Of a stretch of DNA of 64,000 nt, positions 1 through 8,281 are shown one piece after another (the stretch's first letter is position 1; each line of letters begins with the position of its first letter). The notes beneath the pieces were generated by a model. The model was given only the letters and a program-made list of their open reading frames with translations. It had not been told where the DNA came from and did no database searches. Position numbers and translations under genes: made by a program. The DNA comes from Lacinutrix sp. C3R15 (GTDB taxonomy: Bacteria > Bacteroidota > Bacteroidia > Flavobacteriales > Flavobacteriaceae). The stretch spans positions 483,684 to 547,683 of the forward strand of contig NZ_JAHKPZ010000012.1 of the NCBI RefSeq assembly GCF_018860825.1, read 5' to 3'.

Positions 1-993
1 TTAAGTGAAATGGCAGGTGCCGCTAAAGAAATGAACGAAGCTATCTTAATAAACCCTAATAGTTTTGAAGATTTTGCTACCGCTTTAGATACAGCATTAA
101 CCATGCCTTTAGAAGAACAAAATAATAGAATGAAAATTTTACAAAAACGTTTAAAGCGCTATGATGTAGAAAAATGGGCAAAAGAATTCTTGGAAACTTT
201 AGAAGCTACCAACCAATTACAAGAAATTGTAGTATCTAAAAAATTAAATACCAAAGAAGAAAATATTATTATTGAAAAATTTAAAAAGGCAAAAAACAGA
301 TTAATTCTGTTAGATTATGATGGCACTTTAGTTGGCTTTAAAGACAACCCGCAAGATGCAAAACCAGATGCAGAACTTTTTAAACTTTTAGATGCCTTTG
401 AAAACCAACAAAACACCAAACTATGTCTTATTAGCGGAAGAGATAAAGCTACTTTTGAAAAATGGTATAACAATAAAGATTATGATTTAATTACAGATCA
501 TGGTGTTTGGATTAGAGAAGATAAAAAATGGACCCCTTTAGAAATTTTAAAAACCGAATGGATGTCTAATATTAAACCAATTCTGGAAACTTTTGTAGAT
601 AGAACACCTGGCACATTTATTGAAGAAAAAGAATATTCACTGGCTTGGCATTACAGAACTGCAGATCCTGAATTGGCACAAATACGTACTATGGAACTAA
701 ATACCGTATTAACAAGTATGGTTACTAATAATGAGTTATCTGTTTTACAAGGCAATAAAGTAATAGAAATAAAAAGTAGTAATGTAAATAAAGGAAGAGC
801 TACAAGCCAACTTTTAATGAAAGAAGACTATGATTTTGTTTTAATAATGGGTGATGACTGGACCGATGAATACATGTTTGAGGTAGCGCCAGATTTTGCT
901 ACAACCATTAAAATTGGTTATGTAAAAACAAAAGCTAAATATCAAATTAAAGACCCTAGTAAAGTTCGAGAATTATTAAAAGAACTCGTTTAA
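1..993 (+). CDS. Trehalose-6-phosphate phosphatase domain (C-terminal part of a synthase/phosphatase), 5'-truncated by the window
   Basis: The reading frame is open from the first base, so the gene begins before the window. The first 80 or so residues look like the end of a GT20 trehalose-6-phosphate synthase (the stretch around MAGAAKEMNEAILINP, then an amphipathic tail). They are followed by a HAD phosphatase: motif I DYDGT at 313-327, an SGR motif, and GDDWTDE near 850-870. Flavobacteria commonly fuse OtsA and OtsB, and this arrangement fits that. The predicted role is dephosphorylation of trehalose-6-phosphate to trehalose in the cytoplasm, for osmotic or stress protection. The fusion itself is inferred, because the synthase part lies outside the window. 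Confidence 0.88.
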   Translation, partial: LSEMAGAAKEMNEAILINPNSFEDFATALDTALTMPLEEQNNRMKILQKRLKRYDVEKWAKEFLETLEATNQLQEIVVSKKLNTKEENIIIEKFKKAKNRLILLDYDGTLVGFKDNPQDAKPDAELFKLLDAFENQQNTKLCLISGRDKATFEKWYNNKDYDLITDHGVWIREDKKWTPLEILKTEWMSNIKPILETFVDRTPGTFIEEKEYSLAWHYRTADPELAQIRTMELNTVLTSMVTNNELSVLQGNKVIEIKSSNVNKGRATSQLLMKEDYDFVLIMGDDWTDEYMFEVAPDFATTIKIGYVKTKAKYQIKDPSKVRELLKELV

Positions 994-1047
994 AACCCGT
1001 TTTTTATTACCATTTTTTTAACAATAACACTTTTAACCACTCTCTTA

Positions 1048-1055
1048 TATTTTTG
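1048..1055 (+). promoter_or_regulatory. Promoter -7 element for the M1 peptidase
   Basis: TATTTTTG matches the Bacteroidota -7 consensus TAnnTTTG exactly. It would start transcription close to 1060, which makes the TTG at 1061 unlikely as a start and favours the ATG at 1079. No clear -33 TTG is seen. Confidence 0.5.
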
Positions 1056-1078
1056 TATGTTTGAGTAAATTTATAGCA

Positions 1079-2719
1079 ATGAAATCACCTTTATTTTACC
1101 TAGTTGTTTTTTTAATATTCCCTTTAACTTATAGCAATGCGCAGTTATTACAAGAAAAAAACAATTTTACAAAACAAGACACTTTAAGAGGAAGCATCAC
1201 TCCAGAACGCGAATGGTGGGATTTAACCTATTACCATTTAGATATAAAAGTAAATCCAAACGAAAAAACAATTGGCGGAAAAAACACCATTAAGTATAAA
1301 GTTTTAAAAGAAAACAACGTATTACAAGTAGATTTACAAACACCTTTACAAATCACTAAAGTAACCCAAGACAATACAGAACTAGAAGTAGAACATGTTG
1401 GAAATGCACATTTTGTGACTTTAAAAAAAACACAAAATATTGGCGATGTAAATAGTATAGAAGTGTTTTATCAAGGTACTCCAAAAGAAGCAATTCGCGC
1501 TCCTTGGGATGGAGGTTTTTCATGGAAAAAAGATAACAACGGAAATCATTTTATAGCTACATCTTGTCAAGGCTTAGGAGCAAGTGTATGGTGGCCAAAC
1601 AAAGACCATATGTATGACGAAGTAGATAGTATGGATATTAGCGTAACCATACCTAAAGGTTTAATGAATGTTTCTAACGGAAGACTTCAAAGCATTGTTG
1701 ACAATAAAGATGAAACCATTACTACCAATTGGCATGTTGCAAACCCTATTAATAATTACGGAGTAAATGTAAACATAGGAGATTACGTAAATTTTTCGGA
1801 AGTATACAAAGGAGAAAATGGCGATTTAGACATGAATTATTATGTACTACGTGATAATTTAGAAAAAGCAAAAGTACATTTTAAAGATGCGCCAAAAATG
1901 ATGAAAGCTTTTGAGCATTGGTTTGGGCCTTATCCTTTTTATGAAGACAGTTTTAAATTGGTTGAAGTACCTTATTTAGGTATGGAACACCAAAGTTCTG
2001 TAACCTACGGAAACCAATATATGAAAGGCTATTTGGGTAAAGATACCTCTGGAACAGGAGAAGGTTTAAAGTTCGATTTTATTATCATTCACGAAGCTGG
2101 ACATGAATGGTTTGCAAACAACATTACTAATGTAGACATTGCAGATATGTGGATACATGAAAGCTTTACAAACTACTCTGAAAATCTATTTTTAGACTAT
2201 TATTATGGTAAAGAATCTTCAGCAAAATATGTTATTGGTACCCGTTCTGGTATTAGAAATGACAAACCTATTATTGGTCAATATAACGTAAACAATGAAG
2301 GTTCTGGAGATATGTATAATAAAGGTGGAAATATGCTACATACCTTGCGTCAACTTATTGAAGATGATGAAAAATGGCGACAAATACTACGTGGTTTAAA
2401 CAAAACGTTTTATCACCAAACCGTTACTACACAACAAATTGAAAACTACTTGAGTGAACAATCAGGAATAGATTTAACTGCGTTTTTTAATCAATATTTA
2501 AGAGATATTAGAATTCCTACTCTAGAATATAAAATTAAAAACAACCAGCTAAAATATAGATGGACTAACATTGTAGATGGTTTTGATATGCCAATTCAAG
2601 TTACCATAGATAATAAAGAACAGTGGATTTTCCCGAATAGCGAATGGAAAACCTTAGCTATAAAAAACAATACCATTTTAATTGATGAAGATTTTTATGT
2701 AAAATCCATTAAGCGCTAA
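1079..2719 (+). CDS. M1 family zinc metallopeptidase, exported
   Basis: This is a 546-residue aminopeptidase-type protein. It has a signal peptide (hydrophobic core from residue 4, probable cleavage after the SNA of YSNAQ). The zinc site is HEAGH at residues 338-342 with the third ligand Glu361 in WIHES, the spacing usual for gluzincins. The substrate-binding GMEHQ motif lies about 40 residues earlier. It probably trims peptides in the periplasm. I take the ATG at 1079 because it starts directly with the signal peptide and lies just after a good -7 element. The TTG at 1061 would add six residues. The next gene begins two bases after the stop, so the two are probably cotranscribed. Confidence 0.9.
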   Translation: MKSPLFYLVVFLIFPLTYSNAQLLQEKNNFTKQDTLRGSITPEREWWDLTYYHLDIKVNPNEKTIGGKNTIKYKVLKENNVLQVDLQTPLQITKVTQDNTELEVEHVGNAHFVTLKKTQNIGDVNSIEVFYQGTPKEAIRAPWDGGFSWKKDNNGNHFIATSCQGLGASVWWPNKDHMYDEVDSMDISVTIPKGLMNVSNGRLQSIVDNKDETITTNWHVANPINNYGVNVNIGDYVNFSEVYKGENGDLDMNYYVLRDNLEKAKVHFKDAPKMMKAFEHWFGPYPFYEDSFKLVEVPYLGMEHQSSVTYGNQYMKGYLGKDTSGTGEGLKFDFIIIHEAGHEWFANNITNVDIADMWIHESFTNYSENLFLDYYYGKESSAKYVIGTRSGIRNDKPIIGQYNVNNEGSGDMYNKGGNMLHTLRQLIEDDEKWRQILRGLNKTFYHQTVTTQQIENYLSEQSGIDLTAFFNQYLRDIRIPTLEYKIKNNQLKYRWTNIVDGFDMPIQVTIDNKEQWIFPNSEWKTLAIKNNTILIDEDFYVKSIKR

Positions 2720-2721
2720 TA

Positions 2722-3294
2722 ATGCAATTAGAAGAATTCTATTTTAAATCTGATACCGAATGGAGAGAGTGGCTACATATAAATCACGATAGTGATACTG
2801 GCATTCACCTCATCTTTTACAAAGTAGACCACAAAAACGAAAGTATGCGATGGGAAGAAGCTGTAAAAGTAGCCTTATGCTATGGTTGGATAGATAGTAC
2901 AGTTAAAAGTTTAGGCAACGGAAAACGCAGGCAATATTTTTGTAAGCGAAATCCTAAAAGTGTTTGGAGTGCTTTAAATAAAAGACACATTAAAGATTTA
3001 CTTGCCAAAGGATTAATGCATCCAAAAGGAATAGAAATTATTGAAATAGGAAAGCAAAACGGAAGCTGGACTGCTTTAGATGCTGTTGAAAAAGGTATTA
3101 TTCCTGAAATACTTCAAGTAGCTTTTAACAAAAATCCTAAAGCGTTTGAAAATTACAACAATTTTGCTCCTTCGTACAGAAAGAGTTATTTGTATTGGTT
3201 AAACCAAGCAAAACGAGAAGCTACAAAAGAAAAAAGAGTTACTGAAATTATTAAACTTTGCCAAGCAAATATTAAATCTAGAGATGCTTGGTAA
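2722..3294 (+). CDS. YdeI/OmpD-associated family protein
   Basis: This 190-residue protein shows the family marks: an N-terminal block ending in YGWIDSTVKSLG, the RRQYFCKRNPKSVWSALN stretch, and a C-terminal AKREATKEKR helix shared with the DUF1801/YdeI gene at 51.8 kb. No signal peptide is seen. The family has been linked by annotation to resistance against peptides and bacteriocins, but its molecular function is not known. It follows the M1 peptidase with a 2-bp gap, so an operon is likely. Confidence 0.8.
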   Translation: MQLEEFYFKSDTEWREWLHINHDSDTGIHLIFYKVDHKNESMRWEEAVKVALCYGWIDSTVKSLGNGKRRQYFCKRNPKSVWSALNKRHIKDLLAKGLMHPKGIEIIEIGKQNGSWTALDAVEKGIIPEILQVAFNKNPKAFENYNNFAPSYRKSYLYWLNQAKREATKEKRVTEIIKLCQANIKSRDAW

Positions 3295-3352
3295 TACTAG
3301 AATATTGAAAGGCTTCATCTTTTTTTCGACTGAATAAAAAATGAGATTCAAA

Positions 3353-4564
3353 ATGCATATTCAAAAAGTAAATTTTAAAAACACCGAAGGACAACAATTG
3401 GTTGGTAGATTAGAACTTCCTATAAACCAACATCCACATAACTTTGTCATTTTTGCACATTGTTTTACCTGCAACAAAAACTTATCTGCTGTAAAAAACA
3501 TAACGCGTGAATTAACAGCAAACGGTTTTGGTGTATTACGTTTTGATTTTACAGGTTTAGGTGAGAGTGAAGGTGCTTTTGAAAACACTAATTTTTCAGG
3601 AAATGTAGAAGATTTAATTAGTGCATCTAATTATTTAAAAGAAAACTATACTGCTCCTACCCTTTTAATTGGTCACTCATTAGGTGGAGCTGCTGTTATT
3701 TTTGCAGCATCTAAAATTAAATCGGTTAAGGCAGTTGCTACCATAGGCGCTCCTTCTACCCCAAAACACGTACAGCACTTAATAAAAAGTAGTGTTTCAG
3801 AAATAAAAGCAACCGGAAAAGCAAATGTGAATATTGGAGGAAGAGCTTTCACGATTAAAAAACAATTTTTAGACGATATTGAAACTAAATCTTTACCAGA
3901 TGTAGCCCAAAATTTACGCAAAGCTTTATTGGTAATGCATGCACCACAAGATACAACAGTAGGTATTGAAAATGCAGAAGAAATATATGTAGCAGCAAGA
4001 CACCCAAAAAGTTTTGTAACGCTTGATGGTGCAGATCATTTATTAATGAAAAAAGAAGATTCTATTTACGCAGGAAGCGTAATTGCTACTTGGGCAAAAC
4101 GTTATATTACTATTCCTACAATAGAAACAGTAAATACTACACATCAAGCAGTAGCAAGCCTAGACGCACAAGATGGTTATACCGCACAAATGACTGTAGG
4201 AAACCATACTATGATGGCAGATGAACCTATAGCTTATGGTGGTAATGATTTTGGACCTTCGCCTTACGAGTATGTTTCTGCAGGACTATCTGCTTGTACA
4301 GCTATAACAGTACAAATGTATGTAAAACGTAAAGATTGGGATTTACAAAATATTGAAGTACATACTTCGCATACTAAAGTAGTAAAACCAGTTATTGAAA
4401 ATGGCGAAAACAAAGAAATTAAAGTAGATACTTTTATTAGAGAAATAAAACTAACTGGAAATTTAGACGAGAAACAAATACAACGCATTCTTCAAATTGC
4501 AAATAAATGTCCTGTGCATAAAACGTTACATAGTGCTATAGAAGTGATTACAAAACTAGTATAA
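3353..4564 (+). CDS. Alpha/beta hydrolase fused to an OsmC-type domain
   Basis: This is a two-domain protein of 403 residues. The N-terminal half is an alpha/beta hydrolase with the nucleophile elbow GHSLGG (Ser109) and a late GADH motif carrying the likely catalytic histidine. The C-terminal 140 residues are OsmC/Ohr-like. They contain two conserved cysteines, one in SACTAITVQMY and one in NKCPVHKTL, which in OsmC proteins reduce organic peroxides. This fusion recurs in bacteria, and the pairing suggests detoxification of lipid or organic hydroperoxides. An in-frame ATG twelve bases upstream (3341) is an alternative start. I prefer 3353 because the family usually begins a few residues before the KVxFKN motif. 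Confidence 0.85.
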   Translation: MHIQKVNFKNTEGQQLVGRLELPINQHPHNFVIFAHCFTCNKNLSAVKNITRELTANGFGVLRFDFTGLGESEGAFENTNFSGNVEDLISASNYLKENYTAPTLLIGHSLGGAAVIFAASKIKSVKAVATIGAPSTPKHVQHLIKSSVSEIKATGKANVNIGGRAFTIKKQFLDDIETKSLPDVAQNLRKALLVMHAPQDTTVGIENAEEIYVAARHPKSFVTLDGADHLLMKKEDSIYAGSVIATWAKRYITIPTIETVNTTHQAVASLDAQDGYTAQMTVGNHTMMADEPIAYGGNDFGPSPYEYVSAGLSACTAITVQMYVKRKDWDLQNIEVHTSHTKVVKPVIENGENKEIKVDTFIREIKLTGNLDEKQIQRILQIANKCPVHKTLHSAIEVITKLV

Positions 4565-4610
4565 CTAAAATAGTACCATTAATAACCAAGTAAAGAATCT
4601 CAAATAGCAT

Positions 4611-4749
4611 GTCATTCAGAGCGAAGCGAAGAATCTCAAAACATTGTGTCATCCAAAGCGAAGCAAACAATCTTAAAATAGCATGTCATTTAAAGCCAAG
4701 CGAAGAATCTTAAAATAGCATGTCATTCAGAGCGAAGCGAAGAATCTCA
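4611..4749. repeat. 37-bp tandem repeat between convergent genes
   Basis: Four head-to-tail copies begin at 4611, 4648, 4685 and 4722, an exact 37-bp period. The unit opens with GTCATTCAGAGCGAAGCGAA and ends in GAATCTCAAAATAGCAT-like sequence. A decayed copy may precede them at about 4574-4610. After the last copy, 4753-4787 carries a diverged inverted copy (TTGCTCTGAATAAC), so the array end could fold into a long hairpin. The array fills the space between two converging genes. It is contiguous without spacers, so it is not a CRISPR array. Similar AGCGAAGCGAAG-containing repeats occur between genes in many bacteria; the function is unknown. Confidence 0.85.
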
Positions 4750-4800
4750 CATTAAGATTCATCAGTCTTAACTTTGCTCTGAATAACCAGATACTACCTA

Positions 4801-6267
4801 TTACAAACCACTAATATAACTTCCATAAGGATCTTTAAACTGAATTCCTTCAGTAAAACGAAGTTTACTTAATAACTTATACTCTACCAAAGCCCAAAGT
4901 ACAAACTCTTTTACAAAATAACTTTCTTGTTTTGAAAGTTTTGGCTGGTGTGCTGCTAGCAAATCATCTAACGGAGAAACCGCATCTAGTAGCGCTTTAT
5001 ATTCTTTATCACGCAAATCATCTAATAACTCAAACCCATCTGCATTATTAAAAAACCATGACACAATAGCATCATAAGGACTAGTATCTTCTTCTTTCTT
5101 CAGTTTTTCTATCTTCGGAAAAAACTCAGGAAACAAACTTTTTACTGCTTCACCAATTAAGTTATATGCTACTTGTGCAGCTCCTTCTTGTTCTCCTTCA
5201 TACACCAATTCTACTTTACCAGTAATAGCAGGTATAATACCTAAAAAGTCAGACAGACGAATAGTAGTATCAACATCTTCAGATTTTAAAGCTCTTAATT
5301 CTGCAGTACTTAACAAATTCTCAAAAGCAGTAATACTCAAACGTGCACTTACGCCACTTTTTTCGTCTATAAAATCGCTATCACGAGCTTCAAATACAAT
5401 TTGTTCTAATAAATCTTTAGCCAATTCAGGAACGTGAATAGTCTCTGTTTGTCTACGATCAGACTTTGCTTCCTGCTGTGTAATGGTTTTTGCTGTTTCA
5501 ATATCTGTAGGATAATGCGTTAATATTTGCGACCCAATTCTATCTTTTAAAGGCGTAACAATACTCCCTCTATTGGTATAATCTTCAGGGTTTGCTGTAA
5601 ATATAAACTGCATATCTAAAGGTAAACGCAATTTAAACCCACGAATTTGAATATCTCCTTCTTGCAAAATATTAAACAAAGCCACTTGAATTCTAGCTTG
5701 TAAATCTGGTAACTCGTTAATTACAAAAATACAACGGTTTGCTCTTGGAATCATTCCGTAATGAATTACACGATCATCGGCATAACTTAGCTTTAAATTA
5801 GCAGCTTTTATAGGATCTACATCACCAATAATATCTGCAACCGTTACGTCTGGAGTAGCTAATTTTTCGGCAAAACGTTCGCTTCTATGCAACCATGTAA
5901 TAGGTGTGTTGTCTCCGTTTTCTGCAATTAATTCTGTTGCAAAACGAGAAATTGGTTGTAACGGATCGTCATTAATTTCTGAACCTTTTACAACAGGAAT
6001 ATATTCGTCTAATAAATTTAGCATCAAACGTGCTAAACGTGTTTTTGCTTGTCCGCGTAATCCTAAAAAATTTATATTATGTCGTGATAAAATAGCGCGT
6101 TCTAATTCTGGAATTACTGTATTTTCATAACCATGTACACCTTCAAAAACGGTTGTTTTGCTCTTTATTTTTTCAATTAAATTATCTCTTAATTCGTCTT
6201 TAATCGATTTGCTTCTGTATCCAGCTTTTTTTAATTCGCCTAAAGTGTTTATATTTTTTATTTCCAT
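4801..6267 (-). CDS. MoxR-type AAA+ ATPase (magnesium chelatase ChlI-like)
   Basis: This is a 488-residue cytoplasmic ATPase. The P-loop is GLRGQAKTRL, and the Walker B-like strand IFVINEL is followed by a sensor region FTANPEDYTNRGSIVTPLKDR. Together these match the ChlI/MoxR clade. The partner is the VWA-domain protein encoded immediately upstream, as is usual for MoxR-VWA pairs that act as chaperone or remodelling complexes. The client is unknown. I start at the ATG at 6267, where the text MEIKNINTLGELKKAGY resembles the family start. The ATG at 6312 would add 15 residues and lies 5 bp after the upstream stop. Confidence 0.8.
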   Translation of the reverse strand: MEIKNINTLGELKKAGYRSKSIKDELRDNLIEKIKSKTTVFEGVHGYENTVIPELERAILSRHNINFLGLRGQAKTRLARLMLNLLDEYIPVVKGSEINDDPLQPISRFATELIAENGDNTPITWLHRSERFAEKLATPDVTVADIIGDVDPIKAANLKLSYADDRVIHYGMIPRANRCIFVINELPDLQARIQVALFNILQEGDIQIRGFKLRLPLDMQFIFTANPEDYTNRGSIVTPLKDRIGSQILTHYPTDIETAKTITQQEAKSDRRQTETIHVPELAKDLLEQIVFEARDSDFIDEKSGVSARLSITAFENLLSTAELRALKSEDVDTTIRLSDFLGIIPAITGKVELVYEGEQEGAAQVAYNLIGEAVKSLFPEFFPKIEKLKKEEDTSPYDAIVSWFFNNADGFELLDDLRDKEYKALLDAVSPLDDLLAAHQPKLSKQESYFVKEFVLWALVEYKLLSKLRFTEGIQFKDPYGSYISGL

Positions 6268-6317
6268 AGTTTTTTTAAAATCTTTTTCATTTAAGTGATT
6301 CAAACTTTTCACTTATT

Positions 6318-7445
6318 TTATCCTTTAATTCTTTTTTTTCTGTTGGTTTCATAATCTTCAAAAATCATTTCACCTAAACCTTTAAGTCCTGTGTAAAATG
6401 CTTTTCCTTGATTGGCACGTGTAAATTCTTCTACAAATTGCATGAGATATGGATCTTGAGCAATCATAAATGTGGTAATAGGAATGTGTAATTTTCTCGC
6501 TTGCTGTGCTTGCGCATAACATTTGTTGGTGATGTATGGGTTTAAGCCATTACTGTCTTTATAATAAGTTCCGTCTGGCATACGCAAGCAACTTGGTTTA
6601 CCATCGGTTATCATAAAAATCTGTTTGTTAGTATTACGCTTACGTCGTAATAAATCCATAGCCAATTGTAATCCTGCAACGGTATTTGTATGATAAGGAC
6701 CAACGTTTAAATATGGTAAATCTTTAATTTTAATTGGCCAAGCATCATTACCAAAAACTAAAATGTCTAAGGTGTCTTTTGGATAGCGTGTGGTAATCAA
6801 TTCGGCTAAAGCCATAGCCACTTTTTTAGCAGGTGTAATTCTATCTTCACCATAAAGAATCATACTGTGGCTAATATCTATCATCAAAACCGTACTCATT
6901 TGCGATTTATGGGTGGTTTCTTCTACCACCAAATCGTCTTCGGTTAAATTAAAATTGCCAATACCATGATTAATTTGTGCATTTCTAAGGCTCTCTGTAA
7001 TAGAAACTTTATCTAAACTATCGCCAAATTGGTAGTTTCTAAAATCACCAGTGTGCTCATCACCTATACCAACACCTTTACTTTTGTGGTTACCAGAACC
7101 ACTGCGTTTAATGTTACCAAAAATTTGATCTAGTGCAGATTGCCTAATAGCGCGTTCTGTTTTTGCAGTAATGGCATTGCCTTTTTTACCGTTTGGTCTA
7201 ATCTCTTCTCGAATATAACCTTTTGCTTTAAGGTCTTCAATAAAGTCGTCAATGGTATATTCTGGAGTTGTTAACTTATACTCTTTATCTAAATCGCGAA
7301 GCCAACTAATGGCTTCATCAAAATCACCTGAAGTATGCGTAATTAGCTCTTTAAATATATCAAAAAGTTTTTCAAAAGGGGTTTGTGAAGGAGCTTCATA
7401 TGTTTTAAATACAAAGCCTTTTCTGTGTATACTTTCTTTTTTCAT
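6318..7445 (-). CDS. VWA-domain protein paired with the MoxR ATPase
   Basis: This is a 375-residue protein. The N-terminal 150 residues are helical and charged. The C-terminal half is a von Willebrand factor A domain with the metal-ion-dependent adhesion site DISHS and the later MITDGKPS segment. No signal peptide is seen, so it is probably cytoplasmic. It is the first gene of a two-gene operon with the downstream MoxR ATPase and should act as its adaptor. The ATG at 7445 (MKKESIHRKG) is the natural start; the longer frame begins six residues earlier. Confidence 0.82.
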   Translation of the reverse strand: MKKESIHRKGFVFKTYEAPSQTPFEKLFDIFKELITHTSGDFDEAISWLRDLDKEYKLTTPEYTIDDFIEDLKAKGYIREEIRPNGKKGNAITAKTERAIRQSALDQIFGNIKRSGSGNHKSKGVGIGDEHTGDFRNYQFGDSLDKVSITESLRNAQINHGIGNFNLTEDDLVVEETTHKSQMSTVLMIDISHSMILYGEDRITPAKKVAMALAELITTRYPKDTLDILVFGNDAWPIKIKDLPYLNVGPYHTNTVAGLQLAMDLLRRKRNTNKQIFMITDGKPSCLRMPDGTYYKDSNGLNPYITNKCYAQAQQARKLHIPITTFMIAQDPYLMQFVEEFTRANQGKAFYTGLKGLGEMIFEDYETNRKKRIKG

Positions 7446-7496
7446 AGCTGTATAAAAATACAACTATTTCAAGTTAGTTTTATTATTTTAACAAAA

Positions 7497-8174
7497 TTAT
7501 TCTACGCGTTGTAATGCTTCCATATCTTCAATTCTAATATGTTTACCAGAAGTAGAGATAAGTCCTTCTTTTTTAAATTGAGATAAAATTCTAATGGCAG
7601 ACTCTGTTGCTGTACCTACCACGTTAGCATAATCTTCTCTAGATAATAAAACATTAAAATAATTATCCGCATCTACACCAAAATGATCGTGAATATAAAT
7701 TAAAATTTCAGCCAAACGTTGCTTTACAGATTTTTGAGCCATATTAACAATTACATCATCACTTTCTCTTAAATCATAAGCCATTTGCTGTAAAACATCT
7801 AGCGAAAACTCAGGGTTTTTTTGTAAATCATTCATGATTTCCTGCTTTGGTATAAAACAAACTTCCATATCATTAAGTGCTACAGCACTTAAATTAGCAG
7901 ACTCATCTACCACTAAAGACCTTTGCCCTAGTAAATCTCCTTTTATAACTAGTTTTACTATTTGATCTCTACCATTAGCACTTAATTTAGAGAGCTTACA
8001 TATACCATCTTTAATACAATAAACGCCGTTTAAGGTTTCTCCTTCATCAAAGATAACTTCTCCTTTTTTTATAAACTTAGACGTTTTACAACCAGAGATT
8101 CTAACTAATTCATCTTTAGTCAACGATTTAAGTGAATTAAATTTTCTTACAATACATTGTTCACATTTGCTCAT
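7497..8174 (-). CDS. Crp/Fnr-family transcription regulator, Fnr-like
   Basis: This 225-residue protein has an N-terminal cyclic-nucleotide-type beta barrel and a C-terminal winged helix whose recognition helix reads ATESAIRILSQF. N-terminal Cys4 and Cys7 (CEQC), with further cysteines near 29, 53, 59 and 106, could hold an Fe-S cluster as in E. coli FNR, but the spacing is not identical and this is unproven. It is divergent from the cbb3 oxidase genes. Five TGAy-N4-ATCA boxes occur before oxidase, stress and haem genes nearby. The recognition helix keeps the Glu and Arg of FNR (E209, R213) but has Ile where FNR has Ser212. It is probably the low-oxygen or redox regulator of this region. Confidence 0.85.
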   Translation of the reverse strand: MSKCEQCIVRKFNSLKSLTKDELVRISGCKTSKFIKKGEVIFDEGETLNGVYCIKDGICKLSKLSANGRDQIVKLVIKGDLLGQRSLVVDESANLSAVALNDMEVCFIPKQEIMNDLQKNPEFSLDVLQQMAYDLRESDDVIVNMAQKSVKQRLAEILIYIHDHFGVDADNYFNVLLSREDYANVVGTATESAIRILSQFKKEGLISTSGKHIRIEDMEALQRVE

Positions 8175-8213
8175 AGGTTATATTTCTAGTGTTTCGTAAA
8201 TTTAATTAAAACC

Positions 8214-8256
8214 TGACAAATATCATATTTTAAAAGCAGTTGTTTTGTGACTTTTG
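8214..8256 (+). promoter_or_regulatory. Fnr-like box and -7 element of the ccoI promoter
   Basis: The box TGACAAATATCA spans 8214-8225, and the -7-like GACTTTTG (seven of eight matches to TAnnTTTG) spans 8249-8256. Box start to -7 start is 35 bp, the same as at four other promoters here, which puts the box centre near -41.5. The start of transcription near 8261 rules out the upstream in-frame start of ccoI. A second CRP-like palindrome TGTGA-N6-TTACA overlaps the -7 (8246-8261). Confidence 0.65.
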
Positions 8257-8281
8257 TTACAGGTATAAAAGAGCAAATATT

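Noticed and set aside
1061..1078. TTG start six codons before the M1 peptidase ATG
   Set aside because: The -7 element at 1048-1055 puts the transcript start almost on this codon, and the signal peptide begins at the ATG at 1079.
4611..4749. Regular 37-bp repeats that could suggest a CRISPR array
   Set aside because: The copies are contiguous with no spacers, and no cas genes are in the window.
8246..8261. TGTGA-N6-TTACA palindrome as a CRP site for ccoI
   Set aside because: It coincides with the -7 element and would block it. The box at 8214 has the geometry shared with four other promoters.
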